Assembly: GCA_019637395.1 (NCBI GenBank)
Contig: JAHBVR010000010.1
Location: 62,001 to 126,000 of the forward strand
Source: Vulcanimicrobiota bacterium
GTDB taxonomy: Bacteria > Vulcanimicrobiota > Xenobia > Xenobiales > JADMJV01
Direction: 5' to 3'
Length of the DNA: 64,000 nt
Shown piece by piece: positions 34,576-42,646 of this stretch (position 1 is its first letter; the number at the start of each line of letters is the position of its first letter). A program made the translations under genes and the position numbers. The notes beneath the pieces are model-generated. The model saw only the letters and a program-made list of their open reading frames with translations. It was not told where the DNA came from and did no database searches.

Positions 34576-35130
34576 TTGGACATTACCGTAAAAGGCAAGA
34601 ACTTCGACATTACCGACAGCCTGCGCAACCATGCCAAGTCTAAACTCTCGAAAACCGCCCGGTTTTCCGACAATGTAATGACCGCCGAGGTCACGCTCGC
34701 CACCGAGCGCAACTGGCACGTAGCCAAAATCACTCTCAACTGCAAAGGCTCCGACCTCCACGCCGAAGAGAAATCGACCGACATGTACAACTCGATTGAT
34801 CGCGTGGTGGAGAAACTCGAGCGTGAATTAAAGAAGCAACGCGAAAAGGAAACCAACCATCGGGCTGGGCGCAGCGCCAGCGCCCCCACCGACTCCGCCG
34901 AGGATCGGGAGCCCGAAAGCGGCAAGAAGAAGGAAAAAGACGCTTATAGCGCCCGTATCGAGTCCGTCCAGAGGTTCACTCCCCAGTCCATGACGGTGGA
35001 CGAAGCCATCAAAGAGCTGCAATCCAGCGGCGAGGACTTCGTCGGTTTTCTCAATGAGGACACCGGCAACTTTCAGTTGATTCACCGCAAGGGGAAAGGC
35101 TACAGAATCGTAGAGCCCCGTCTCAACTGA
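34576..35130 (+). CDS. hpf: Long-form ribosome hibernation promoting factor
   Basis: 184 residues from TTG 34576, which has AGGAGG 5 nt upstream. The N-terminal domain (1-95) has the HPF/YfiA beta-alpha-beta fold, starting MDITVKGKNFDITDSL. The linker (96-125) is charged. The C-terminal domain (126-184) is the long-HPF dimerisation module (FTPQSMTVDEAIKEL, DTGNFQLIHRKGKGYRIVEP). Long HPFs alone create 100S ribosome dimers in stationary phase. A hairpin occurs in its leader and a strong terminator follows, so it is probably transcribed as a single gene. Confidence 0.94.
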   Translation: MDITVKGKNFDITDSLRNHAKSKLSKTARFSDNVMTAEVTLATERNWHVAKITLNCKGSDLHAEEKSTDMYNSIDRVVEKLERELKKQREKETNHRAGRSASAPTDSAEDREPESGKKKEKDAYSARIESVQRFTPQSMTVDEAIKELQSSGEDFVGFLNEDTGNFQLIHRKGKGYRIVEPRLN

Positions 35131-35151
35131 TTTACGTAGTGAATCGCTCTG

Positions 35152-35184
35152 AGGGGCCTGCCTTTTGGGCAGGTCCCTTTGCTT
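35152..35184 (+). terminator. Terminator after hpf
   Basis: An 11-bp stem (35152-35162 with 35168-35178, one G-T pair), a 5-nt loop and a T-rich tail TTGCTTT. It closes the hpf transcript and lies just upstream of the small zinc-ribbon ORF. Confidence 0.85.
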
Positions 35185-35205
35185 TGGTTCCGAAAATTGC
35201 TAACC

Positions 35206-35352
35206 ATGCAAGCGATCTGCACAAAGTGTAAGGGAACCGGCAAAGTGCCCGCGCCGGTTGCTCCCAATCAAGCTCCTCCAAAGGAACCGGAACTGATCAA
35301 ATGTCCGGCCTGCCTGGGCGGGGGCATCATCGACACCACGGCCATGGCCTGA
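35206..35352 (+). CDS. 48-residue DnaJ-type zinc-ribbon protein
   Basis: ATG 35206 to TGA 35352. Two C-x-x-C-x-G-x-G motifs (CTKCKGTG near residue 5 and CPACLGGG near residue 33) are separated by a Pro-rich linker, as in half of the DnaJ central zinc domain. Such free-standing CXXCXGXG ribbons occur in small bacterial proteins with unknown clients. No clear SD is visible. The terminator upstream ends at 35184, so it should use its own promoter or share one with the protease gene 19 nt downstream. Confidence 0.55.
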   Translation: MQAICTKCKGTGKVPAPVAPNQAPPKEPELIKCPACLGGGIIDTTAMA

Positions 35353-35371
35353 TTTAGAGGAGTACATTTCC

Positions 35372-36871
35372 ATGAAGCGTCTTAACCTTGCCGCCGCTCT
35401 GCTGGCCTTTGGACTGTGGGGCTGTTCCGCGCCCAGTCCCATTCGCTCGGTTTCAGCCGAAGAAGCGCCCAAACCCGCGGTCAAGATCACGCTGCCCGGT
35501 CACGCCCTGGAGAGCGCTATTCAGCTGGCCGAGGAGGCCAGGCCGGAAGAAAAGAAACGCAAGAAAGCCCGCAACGGCGATGTCGAGGAGGTCAAGCGCT
35601 CCTATGCCGAGCTGCTCAAGGACCCCAAGAAGCTCGACTTTGTGGCCACCGATGACCTCTACCGCAACATCTACTTCCACGCTCGCCAATCGTTCGTAGC
35701 AGACGTGCCCGAGACCCAACTGACTGCGGGCATCGTCAAGGAGCTGGATAATTTCCTGACCCAGGCCAAGGTGGACCACGCCAACCTGAAAGAAGCCCTG
35801 GAGGGAGTCAAGCCGGTCGACGCCTTTAATAAGACGCAAACCCTTTACGGCGACAAAGTCGACAAGAGCCTGCTCGGCTACGCCACCATGAACGGCATGC
35901 TGGAAGGCCTCAAAGACAACTATTCGGTGCTAATGACCCCGGCCGAGTGGGCTAAGATGGACGAGCAACTGAATAATACAGAGTTTGGGGGCATCGGCGT
36001 CTACATCGAACTCGACCGCGAAGCCGGCAATAAGCTCACTATTTTCGAACCCATCGAAGGCACGCCGGCCTACAACGCCGGCCTCCTCTCCGGCGACAAG
36101 GTGCTCAAGATCGACGGCAAGACCACGGACGGTGTAACTCTGGACGTGGCTCAAACCATGATTCGCGGCGAAGCCGGCACCCCGGTGGTCCTTACTGTGG
36201 AACGCGACAAGCAAGTTAAAGACTACACCGTCACCCGTGCCAAAATTCACACAATCACCGTGACTCAGCGCATGTTCCCAGGCAACGTGGGCTACATTCG
36301 CCTGCGCGCCTTCGGACGCGACACCGGCACCGAAATCGCCGAAGCCATCAGCAAACTCAAAGCGAAGGGCGCCAAGGGCCTGATCCTGGACCTGCGCAAC
36401 AATGGCGGCGGCTACATTGATGCTTCGGTGGACGTGGTAGGAGAATTCGCGCCCAACAACTCGCTGGTGGTTTACACCATCGACCGCAGCGGCAAGCGCA
36501 AGGAATATCGCAGCCACCACGAGGGCGGCATCGGCATTCCGGCGGTCGTGATGATCAACGAATACTCGGCTTCGGCCTCGGAAATCACCGCCGGCGCCTT
36601 GCGCGACCACAAGCTGGCCACGGTGGTGGGCGATCACTCCTTCGGCAAAGGCTCGGTGCAGCAGCTCTACAACCTCGATTTGACGGCCCAGAAAAGCCCC
36701 AAATTGAAACTGACCATCGCTCGCTTCTACACCCCCGGCGGCTCCGTCATCGACCGCCAGGGTATCGAACCTCAGGTCATGGTGGATATGGAAACCCGCT
36801 ATGTGGGTAAGGTCGACAAAGACGTGCAACTGCAGAAAGCGGTTGAACTGCTCGGGGGCAGTGTTAAGTAG
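35372..36871 (+). CDS. ctp: C-terminal processing protease (S41 family), lipoprotein
   Basis: 499 residues. Lipobox LWGC (C18) anchors it in the envelope. A helical N-terminal domain (about 40-200) is followed by a PDZ domain (205-290, FGGIGVYIEL to TVERD) and the S41 protease domain. The dyad is S401 (SASASE) and K426 with Q430 (FGKGSVQ), spaced exactly as in CtpB. It trims C-termini of periplasmic proteins and may regulate wall hydrolases such as the nearby transglycosylase; the latter is inference. AGAGGAGTACATTTCC precedes the ATG. A tandem hairpin region separates it from miaB. Confidence 0.94.
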   Translation: MKRLNLAAALLAFGLWGCSAPSPIRSVSAEEAPKPAVKITLPGHALESAIQLAEEARPEEKKRKKARNGDVEEVKRSYAELLKDPKKLDFVATDDLYRNIYFHARQSFVADVPETQLTAGIVKELDNFLTQAKVDHANLKEALEGVKPVDAFNKTQTLYGDKVDKSLLGYATMNGMLEGLKDNYSVLMTPAEWAKMDEQLNNTEFGGIGVYIELDREAGNKLTIFEPIEGTPAYNAGLLSGDKVLKIDGKTTDGVTLDVAQTMIRGEAGTPVVLTVERDKQVKDYTVTRAKIHTITVTQRMFPGNVGYIRLRAFGRDTGTEIAEAISKLKAKGAKGLILDLRNNGGGYIDASVDVVGEFAPNNSLVVYTIDRSGKRKEYRSHHEGGIGIPAVVMINEYSASASEITAGALRDHKLATVVGDHSFGKGSVQQLYNLDLTAQKSPKLKLTIARFYTPGGSVIDRQGIEPQVMVDMETRYVGKVDKDVQLQKAVELLGGSVK

Positions 36872-36878
36872 GGAGCAT

Positions 36879-36920
36879 GGAGTTTGCCTTAGAGCAAACT
36901 CCGGGGTTTGCTTCGCAAAC
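36879..36920 (+). promoter_or_regulatory. Tandem mutually exclusive hairpins before miaB
   Basis: Arm A (GGAGTTTGC, 36879-36887) pairs with B (GCAAACTCC, 36894-36902). Arm C (GTTTGC, 36906-36911) pairs with D (GCAAAC, 36915-36920) around a TTC loop. B can also pair with C, and A with D, so the RNA has alternative folds as in attenuators. A GAGGAGAG stretch follows at 36927. No U-run is present after D. Confidence 0.6.
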
Positions 36921-36946
36921 TTCCAAGAGGAGAGACCAAGGGGCAA

Positions 36947-38338
36947 ATGAGTGAGGTTGTCCGCAGCCTGGGGACCTATTATTTACAGACCTACGGCTGC
37001 CAGATGAATGAATACGACTCCGAGCTGATCAGCTGGATGCTCGAGCAGATGCACTATGCCCCCACCGACGATCCGGCCACGGCCGATATCGCCGTATTCA
37101 ACACCTGCTGCATCCGCGACAACGCCGATCAAAAGGTTTATGGCCGTCTCGGCGACTTCAAGGGCTACAAACGGGACAATCCCAACCAGGTGCTGGCCGT
37201 ATCCGGATGCCTGGCCCAAAAAGACGGCGAGGAGTTCCTGCAGCGCTTCAGCCAGGTCGACGTGGTGGTGGGAACCCACAACCTGACCGAGGTGCCGGAT
37301 TTGATCCAGCGCGTGCAGCGCGGCGAAGGCCGTTTTGTGCGCGTGGAACGAGTCGGTGATTCGTTTTCGCTGCTGGCCAATCCGCGTAATTCCCACAGCG
37401 CCATGGTCACCATTTCCATGGGCTGCGATCAGTGGTGCACGTTTTGCATCGTGCCTTACGTGCGCGGCAAGCTGAAAAGCCGGCCGCTGGAGCAAGTGGT
37501 CAGCGAGGTCAAGCGGGTGGTGCGCGAAGGCCGCCGCGAGGTCATGCTGCTGGGCCAGAATGTCAACGACTACGGGCGCGATCTCAATCCCAAGAAAGAC
37601 TTCGGCGATATCATCCGTGCCCTGAAGGGCGCGCCCGGCCTGGACCGGTTGCGCTTCATGTCGCCGCATCCGGCCTACTTTACCCAGTCCGTGATCGACG
37701 CGCTGGCCGACAACCCGGCCACCTGCTCGGGCATTCACCTGCCCATGCAGTCAGGCGACGATGAAGTACTGCAGCGCATGCGGCGCAAGTATACCTCGGC
37801 GGAGTTCCTCGATCTGGTGAAGCGGATGCGGGCGGCCATGCCGGACCTGGCCCTGAGCACGGATGTGATCGTGGGATTCCCCGGCGAAACCGAAGAGCAA
37901 TTTCAGAATACGCTGGAAGTGGTGCGCCAGGTGCGCTTCAAAAGCGCCTTCATGTTCGCCTACTCACCGCGACCCGGCACCCCCGGGAACCTGTTCCAGG
38001 ACCAGGTTCCCGAGGACGTCAAAATGAACCGGCTCTATCGCCTGATCGAGCTGCAGAACGAGATTTCGGTGGAAGAGAATCGCAAGCTGGAAGGCCAGAT
38101 CATCGAGATCATGGTGGAAGGCCGCAGCAAAAAAGACGCCAGCCGCCTGACCGGCCGCGGCCGCTGCGGCCGCCTGGCCCATTTCGAGTGCGCCGAGGAG
38201 CTGACCGGACGGTTGGCGCGAGTGCGCATCAGCAAGGCTTTTGTGTGGGGATTCCAGGGAGAATTGGAGGCTTGCGAATCCCGCCCGGGCGAGTGGTCGC
38301 TGGTACCGCCCTCGCCGTCGATTCCCGTGGTCGTTTAA
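36947..38338 (+). CDS. miaB: tRNA-2-methylthio-N6-dimethylallyladenosine synthase
   Basis: 463 residues. N-terminal cluster ligands C18 (TYGCQMNEYDSE), C54 and C88 (VSGCLAQ). Radical SAM CxxxCxxC at C160, C164 and C167 (MGCDQWCTFC). The C-terminal TRAM domain is about 385-455. MiaB adds the methylthio group to i6A37 of tRNAs reading UNN codons, using two 4Fe-4S clusters and SAM. ATG 36947 has AAGGGG 3 nt upstream and GAGGAGAG 12 nt upstream. The residues before YYLQTYGC are few, as is usual. It is coupled by TAATG to the histidine kinase gene. Confidence 0.94.
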   Translation: MSEVVRSLGTYYLQTYGCQMNEYDSELISWMLEQMHYAPTDDPATADIAVFNTCCIRDNADQKVYGRLGDFKGYKRDNPNQVLAVSGCLAQKDGEEFLQRFSQVDVVVGTHNLTEVPDLIQRVQRGEGRFVRVERVGDSFSLLANPRNSHSAMVTISMGCDQWCTFCIVPYVRGKLKSRPLEQVVSEVKRVVREGRREVMLLGQNVNDYGRDLNPKKDFGDIIRALKGAPGLDRLRFMSPHPAYFTQSVIDALADNPATCSGIHLPMQSGDDEVLQRMRRKYTSAEFLDLVKRMRAAMPDLALSTDVIVGFPGETEEQFQNTLEVVRQVRFKSAFMFAYSPRPGTPGNLFQDQVPEDVKMNRLYRLIELQNEISVEENRKLEGQIIEIMVEGRSKKDASRLTGRGRCGRLAHFECAEELTGRLARVRISKAFVWGFQGELEACESRPGEWSLVPPSPSIPVVV

Positions 38339-40389
38339 TGTCCGCCACGGCCATCCGGTGGGTGCGTCAGGACCTTCCGCAGGGCGCCTCACGCGTCCTG
38401 ATTGCTAGCTTGGAAAGCCTGCGCTCCGAGCATGAAGCTCCCCGTTGCTGGGTCTTGCTGCTTTTAGGGGCTGATCGGTATGAGCTGATCGCCTCGGTGG
38501 GTGATTCCAGTCCCGAGCGCGTCTCCTTCGTAGGCCGGGGTCCCGACGAACCACAGCAGTTGACCAGCTACCAGGCCCGCGCTCTCTCCCCTTTTCGCGG
38601 CGCCGCCCACGTCTTTTGCTGGCCGTTGAGCTATGGATTGTTGCTGGCCGAAGAAGTTCAGGAAGTCGGCCAGGAATTGCTCGACAAAGTGCAGTTGGTG
38701 GTCGAGCGGCTGGGTTTTGAGCACGAATGCCAGGGACTGCGCAAGCCACCCGTCTCGGAAGACAGTGAGCTGGGTCGTGAAGCCGAACTTCGTTCGGCCG
38801 AACGGCGCGCCGAATCCCTGCACCTTTGGTACCGCCAGGCGGCCAGCACGCTGGCCTCTACCCAATTGTCCCAGGCTCTGCCCAGCTTTGCCCAGCGAGC
38901 CGCGCGTTTGCTCGAGACCACCTTTTCCGCGGTGCTGGTCTTCGAGAACCGGCGCCTGCGGCTGTGGGGCGGTGAAGCTCTGCGCGCCGTGCTCGGTCCG
39001 GTTTTTTCCCCGCGCCGGTTGGGCTCGCTGGCCCGGTTGATGCTGGAACAGCGCATTCCCTATGTCTCTTCGCTCGATCCGGAGCGGCTCAAGAAGAGCC
39101 AGATTTTCCAGTCTTTGGAACTGCAGTCGCTGATCGCGCTGCCGCTGGTGGTGGACGACCGCTGTCTGGGCGGTTTCCTGTTGGGCGGAGCGGAGCCGCG
39201 CGAGTGGACCAACGAGGAGATCGAGCTGGCCAAGCTGATGGCCCATCAGATCTCGCTGTTTTTGGAGAACGCCCTGCTGGCTCATGGAGCCGACGTGGAG
39301 CGGGTGGTTTCGCGAGCCGTGCTCGATTCCATGGCCGACGGCGTGATGACGTTGGACTGGGAGAAGCGCATCACCAGTTTCAACCGAGCAGCCGAGTCGA
39401 TCACCGGCTGGCCGGCCGAACGGGCTATCGGCCGCACCTGTGAGGAAGTGTTGCGCTCGCAATATTTCTGCGCCGGAGACGGCACAGGGAGGCGCTCCGC
39501 CACCTGTTCCGAGAGTTGCCCCCTGGTGCAACTGCTTTCCGATCAGAAACTGATGGACACCGGCATCACCGTGGAGGGCAGCATTCTTACCAAAGAAGGC
39601 GATTCGCGCTACGTTTCCTCGACTTACTCGGTGGTGGCCGACCAGGGCGACTTGATGGGGGCGGTGGTTCTCTTCCGGGATATCACCGAGAAGCGGGCCA
39701 TCGAGCAGATGAAGTCAGATTACGCGGCGGCGCTTTCTCACGATTTAAAGACCCCGCTGACGGCCATGAAAGGTTACGCCATTACGCTGCTGCGCCACGG
39801 GGAGAAGCTGGACGAGGAGACCCGTCAGGACGCTCTGGAGGTGATCAACTCCGAAATCGACCGCGTCACCCGTATGTTTGATAATCTGCTTCATCAAGCG
39901 CGCATCGAAGCCGGCCAGCAGGGCCGTTTCATCGAGGCTGTGCCGCTGCAGCAGGTGGTCAAACGGGTGGTCAGCGTGCATCAATTGAGCAGCCGGCGCC
40001 ACGACCTGAGCAGCAGCGTGCCGGAGAACGTGGTGGTGCGGGCCGACCGCGATCAGCTCGAGCAGATTCTGAATAACCTGGTTTCCAATGCGGTGAAGTA
40101 CTCTCCCAAGGGTTGCGCCATTCACGTGGACGCCCGCATCGAAGGGCGCAACGCTTACGTCGAGGTGATCGATACCGGTCCCGGGATTCCCGAGGACCAG
40201 TTGGAATATGTTTTTGAACGATTTCGCCGGGTGCAGGACCGGATGTCGCGAAAAGTCAGCGGCAGCGGCCTGGGTTTGTACATTACGCGGATGTTGGTGG
40301 AAGGAATGGAGGGAGAGGTCGGAGTGCGCAGCCAGCTCGGTTCGGGCTCCACTTTCTGGTTTCGGCTGCCGCTGCAGCGCAGGTTTTAG
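38338..40389 (+). CDS. Cytoplasmic GAF-PAS sensor histidine kinase
   Basis: 683 residues. A short unassigned N-terminal part, a coiled-coil, a GAF domain (about 160-310), a PAS domain (about 320-450), then HisKA and HATPase. The phosphorylated H468 lies in ALSHDLKTPLTAMKGY. N-box NNLVSNAVKYSPKG, G1 DTGPGIPE and G2 GSGLGLYI are intact. No transmembrane helix is visible, so a soluble redox or ligand input is likely. The PAS domain contains C-x10-C-x3-C-P-L, which could bind a metal or cluster. ATG 38338 overlaps the miaB stop (TAATG). No response regulator gene is adjacent. Confidence 0.9.
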   Translation: MSATAIRWVRQDLPQGASRVLIASLESLRSEHEAPRCWVLLLLGADRYELIASVGDSSPERVSFVGRGPDEPQQLTSYQARALSPFRGAAHVFCWPLSYGLLLAEEVQEVGQELLDKVQLVVERLGFEHECQGLRKPPVSEDSELGREAELRSAERRAESLHLWYRQAASTLASTQLSQALPSFAQRAARLLETTFSAVLVFENRRLRLWGGEALRAVLGPVFSPRRLGSLARLMLEQRIPYVSSLDPERLKKSQIFQSLELQSLIALPLVVDDRCLGGFLLGGAEPREWTNEEIELAKLMAHQISLFLENALLAHGADVERVVSRAVLDSMADGVMTLDWEKRITSFNRAAESITGWPAERAIGRTCEEVLRSQYFCAGDGTGRRSATCSESCPLVQLLSDQKLMDTGITVEGSILTKEGDSRYVSSTYSVVADQGDLMGAVVLFRDITEKRAIEQMKSDYAAALSHDLKTPLTAMKGYAITLLRHGEKLDEETRQDALEVINSEIDRVTRMFDNLLHQARIEAGQQGRFIEAVPLQQVVKRVVSVHQLSSRRHDLSSSVPENVVVRADRDQLEQILNNLVSNAVKYSPKGCAIHVDARIEGRNAYVEVIDTGPGIPEDQLEYVFERFRRVQDRMSRKVSGSGLGLYITRMLVEGMEGEVGVRSQLGSGSTFWFRLPLQRRF

Positions 40390-40398
40390 GGAGGTTTT

Positions 40399-41511
40399 AT
40401 GAGGTTTTTGAAAGGTGCCTTACTGGTTTTGGGGCTGACCGCCTGGGGACAGGCTCAGGGTATGGCCGAGTCTCTGAAGAGCGAATTTCACAAGGAATCC
40501 GAGCTGGGAGCCAAGCCGGTGGCGGCCGGGGAACTCGGTTCGGTCAAGGCCTTGATGGCCGATCCAGCGGTGCGCATCATCGCCCTGCAAATTCTGCGCG
40601 AAGACATGGATGAATCGCTGGTAGGTCCTCTGACCGCCTGGGTGCAGGCCGGGCACAGCCTGTGGATCTATGATGCGCGCATCACCCCGTTATTCGGATT
40701 TCAGCCGGTGATGATGAAAAAGAATCAATTTACCAACAAGGATGAGAAGGGGACCCTGGGAGGTCGTGGCCTGGAAGGCGTGGGCACGGTGGCGCTGGCC
40801 ATGGGCAACAGTGCCATCAACACCGGCGTGGGCCAGGTGAGCGCCTTTCTACCCAAGGTCAATGAGGACGAGTATGGCGCCGTCAATGTGACCGCCGACA
40901 CTCAGGCGCTGCTGCGCTTTACCTACAACTCTCCGGCGGTGGCCGCTTATCGCCGCGAAGGCCGCGGCCTGATCGTGTTCAAGCCGCTGCTCTGGCCCGA
41001 GGCGCTCTCGGGAGATCGCTTCCAATCTAATCTTTTGGAATTCTCGGCCGGCTTCCAGGTACCCGGTCCGGCCGGCTCCGATAAGATTGGCAAACCGCCG
41101 GGCCCCAACGCCGAATATATTCAAGGCCACCCGGCCACGGGAACGGCGGCCGTGGTCAACACGACCGCTCCGGAAACTCGGAACGACCGGGTAGTGGCCC
41201 TGCCCAAGAACGCGGAAGACAAGGACGAGATGGAAGTCATCGGCGAGGGCACGCTGGTGGGCCAGATTACCAACGAAAAGCTCAGCTTCGAGACAGGGAC
41301 CGCCAGCGTCAAATTGACTCGGGCCGAGGTGGATCGGGTAGAGTTGAGCACCGCCGGTCAACTCGACACTGTCTACTGGCGCGATGGGCATACCTCCAAA
41401 GGTCTGCTGATGGACAAAAGACTGGAAATTGATGTGAACGGCGAGTCGCGCACGGTGGAGAAGAAACTGGTGAAGAAGTTTCGCTGGAGCAAAGAGGTGG
41501 CCCAACAATGA
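40399..41511 (+). CDS. Exported protein, unknown
   Basis: 370 residues. Signal peptide 1-19 (KGALLVLGLTAWGQAQG). Residues 30-215 look like an alpha/beta domain (LMADPAVRIIALQILREDM; LWIYDARITPLFGF), with a terminal segment GRGLIVFKPLLWPEAL. After a Pro/Gly linker, residues 270-340 form a compact beta domain containing EGTLVGQITNEKLSFETGTA. I recognise no family with certainty. The small exported protein at 41508 overlaps by 4 nt, so the two are coupled. It follows the histidine kinase by 9 nt. Confidence 0.65.
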   Translation: MRFLKGALLVLGLTAWGQAQGMAESLKSEFHKESELGAKPVAAGELGSVKALMADPAVRIIALQILREDMDESLVGPLTAWVQAGHSLWIYDARITPLFGFQPVMMKKNQFTNKDEKGTLGGRGLEGVGTVALAMGNSAINTGVGQVSAFLPKVNEDEYGAVNVTADTQALLRFTYNSPAVAAYRREGRGLIVFKPLLWPEALSGDRFQSNLLEFSAGFQVPGPAGSDKIGKPPGPNAEYIQGHPATGTAAVVNTTAPETRNDRVVALPKNAEDKDEMEVIGEGTLVGQITNEKLSFETGTASVKLTRAEVDRVELSTAGQLDTVYWRDGHTSKGLLMDKRLEIDVNGESRTVEKKLVKKFRWSKEVAQQ

Positions 41512-41900
41512 GAGGTCTATGTATTTCGGTGCTGCTGCTGGGTCTGGTTTTGACCGGCTCGGCCAATCAGGTCAACAAGCGCATCCGCTTTGCCAAAGGA
41601 GCCAGTTCCGGCACGGTTACCGGCAACTGGCATCCCGATCCCCAGGCCAATGAGACCTTTGACCGCTACGTTCTGGGCGCTTCCAAAGGCCAGCGAGTAA
41701 CGGTGACTTTCAGGGGTAGCGCTGCCGGAAGCGTTTATTGCTGGCAGTCGGACTACGAAAATGGCGAGCTGGCCAGCGGCTCGGGCAAAGACGCCAGTTG
41801 TTCTTTCAAGCTGCCGGCCAATGGGGACTTCTACGTGGACGTGGGTCCCGACGAGAAAGGCAAAGCCTTCGACTATACAGTGACCGTCGCGATTCACTGA
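41508..41900 (+). CDS. Small exported beta-sandwich protein, PliG-like
   Basis: 130 residues. Signal peptide about 1-19. The mature part (IRFAKGASSGTVTGNWHP, YVLGASKGQRVTVTF) resembles the beta-sandwich found in PliG-type lysozyme inhibitors and pre-peptidase-like domains. The similarity is by pattern only. Two cysteines (VYCWQ and ASCSFK) probably form a disulfide. ATGA overlap with the upstream gene suggests coupled expression with its larger exported partner. If it is an inhibitor, it would protect the wall from host or competitor lysozymes; this is a guess. Confidence 0.55.
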   Translation: MRGLCISVLLLGLVLTGSANQVNKRIRFAKGASSGTVTGNWHPDPQANETFDRYVLGASKGQRVTVTFRGSAAGSVYCWQSDYENGELASGSGKDASCSFKLPANGDFYVDVGPDEKGKAFDYTVTVAIH

Positions 41901-41926
41901 CCGGGCGGCTTTGGATCAGATCGGCC

Positions 41927-41946
41927 GGGGGTGGGCGGCCACCCCC
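41927..41946. repeat. GC-rich hairpin between convergent genes
   Basis: GGGGGTGG (41927-41934), loop GCGG, CCACCCCC (41939-41946): a perfect 8-bp stem without T-run on either strand. It sits in the 152-bp gap between the convergent PliG-like and LuxR-type genes. It could stabilise 3' ends or block read-through of both. Confidence 0.5.
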
Positions 41947-42052
41947 AGTTGACCGAAAGCACCGGCCCAGAAGCATTTCCGACTGAAAGCCATCTGGCCG
42001 GTAAGCAACAGCAACCGGGTGCCCAGATGAGGATGAGCACGCCAGATGTATC

Positions 42053-42646
42053 CTAGACGCGTACCAGACCTCGGCGCAATCCTTGAGCTACGGCTTCGCT
42101 TCGACTCGAAGCTTCCAACTTTTGAAAGATGGAGGCAAGGTGAAACTTGACGGTATGTTCGGAGATGGTCATCTGAGCGGCGATTTCTTTGTTGGAGCGG
42201 CCCAGGGCCAGGAAGGCCAGCACTTCGTGTTCCCGGGTCGAGAGGGGCGAGGCGGTGGCCGGAGCGGTGGGTGCCAGGAAGTCGGGATGGGTGAGCACCA
42301 AACCGTGGGAAACGGCCGTGATAGCTGCTTCCAACTCATCCTCCCCTGCCTGACGGGGCAAGATGGCGCGCAATCCCCGTCCCCAGTTCTGCTCCACCCA
42401 CAGGCTACGCGCTTCATCCACCAGAGCCACCCAGTAGGGAGGGCTCTGTAATGACTGCTGGGGCACTTCGCCTGCCAGCAACTCGGTCAGGATGATGTCG
42501 GCATGTTGGGGTGGAGTGGAACTCAAATTGCCGCTGCCCAGGTTGCGCATTCCCGGCGTACCGTCCAGAAATCGCTCCAGGCTTTGGCGCTGAGCCACGC
42601 TGCCGGCTACTGTATAGACTTGGATTAAATTATTCAACCGTTTCAT
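42053..42646 (-). CDS. LuxR-family regulator with degenerate receiver
   Basis: 197 residues. Residues 135-197 are a LuxR HTH (LSTREHEVLAFLALGRSNKEIA, recognition helix in TISEHTVKFHL). The N-terminal 125 residues have receiver-like length and secondary structure. However, the expected acidic phosphorylation pocket is missing: the third strand reads ADIILTELL. Activation must therefore be by another signal, or the domain is only structural. Its start overlaps the HtrA-like protease gene by 17 nt, so both are translated from one mRNA. It may control its own operon. Confidence 0.8.
   Translation of the reverse strand: MKRLNNLIQVYTVAGSVAQRQSLERFLDGTPGMRNLGSGNLSSTPPQHADIILTELLAGEVPQQSLQSPPYWVALVDEARSLWVEQNWGRGLRAILPRQAGEDELEAAITAVSHGLVLTHPDFLAPTAPATASPLSTREHEVLAFLALGRSNKEIAAQMTISEHTVKFHLASIFQKLEASSRSEAVAQGLRRGLVRV

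Noticed and set aside
41927-41946. GC-rich hairpin as a terminator
   Set aside because: No T-run on either strand; kept only as a hairpin of unknown role.
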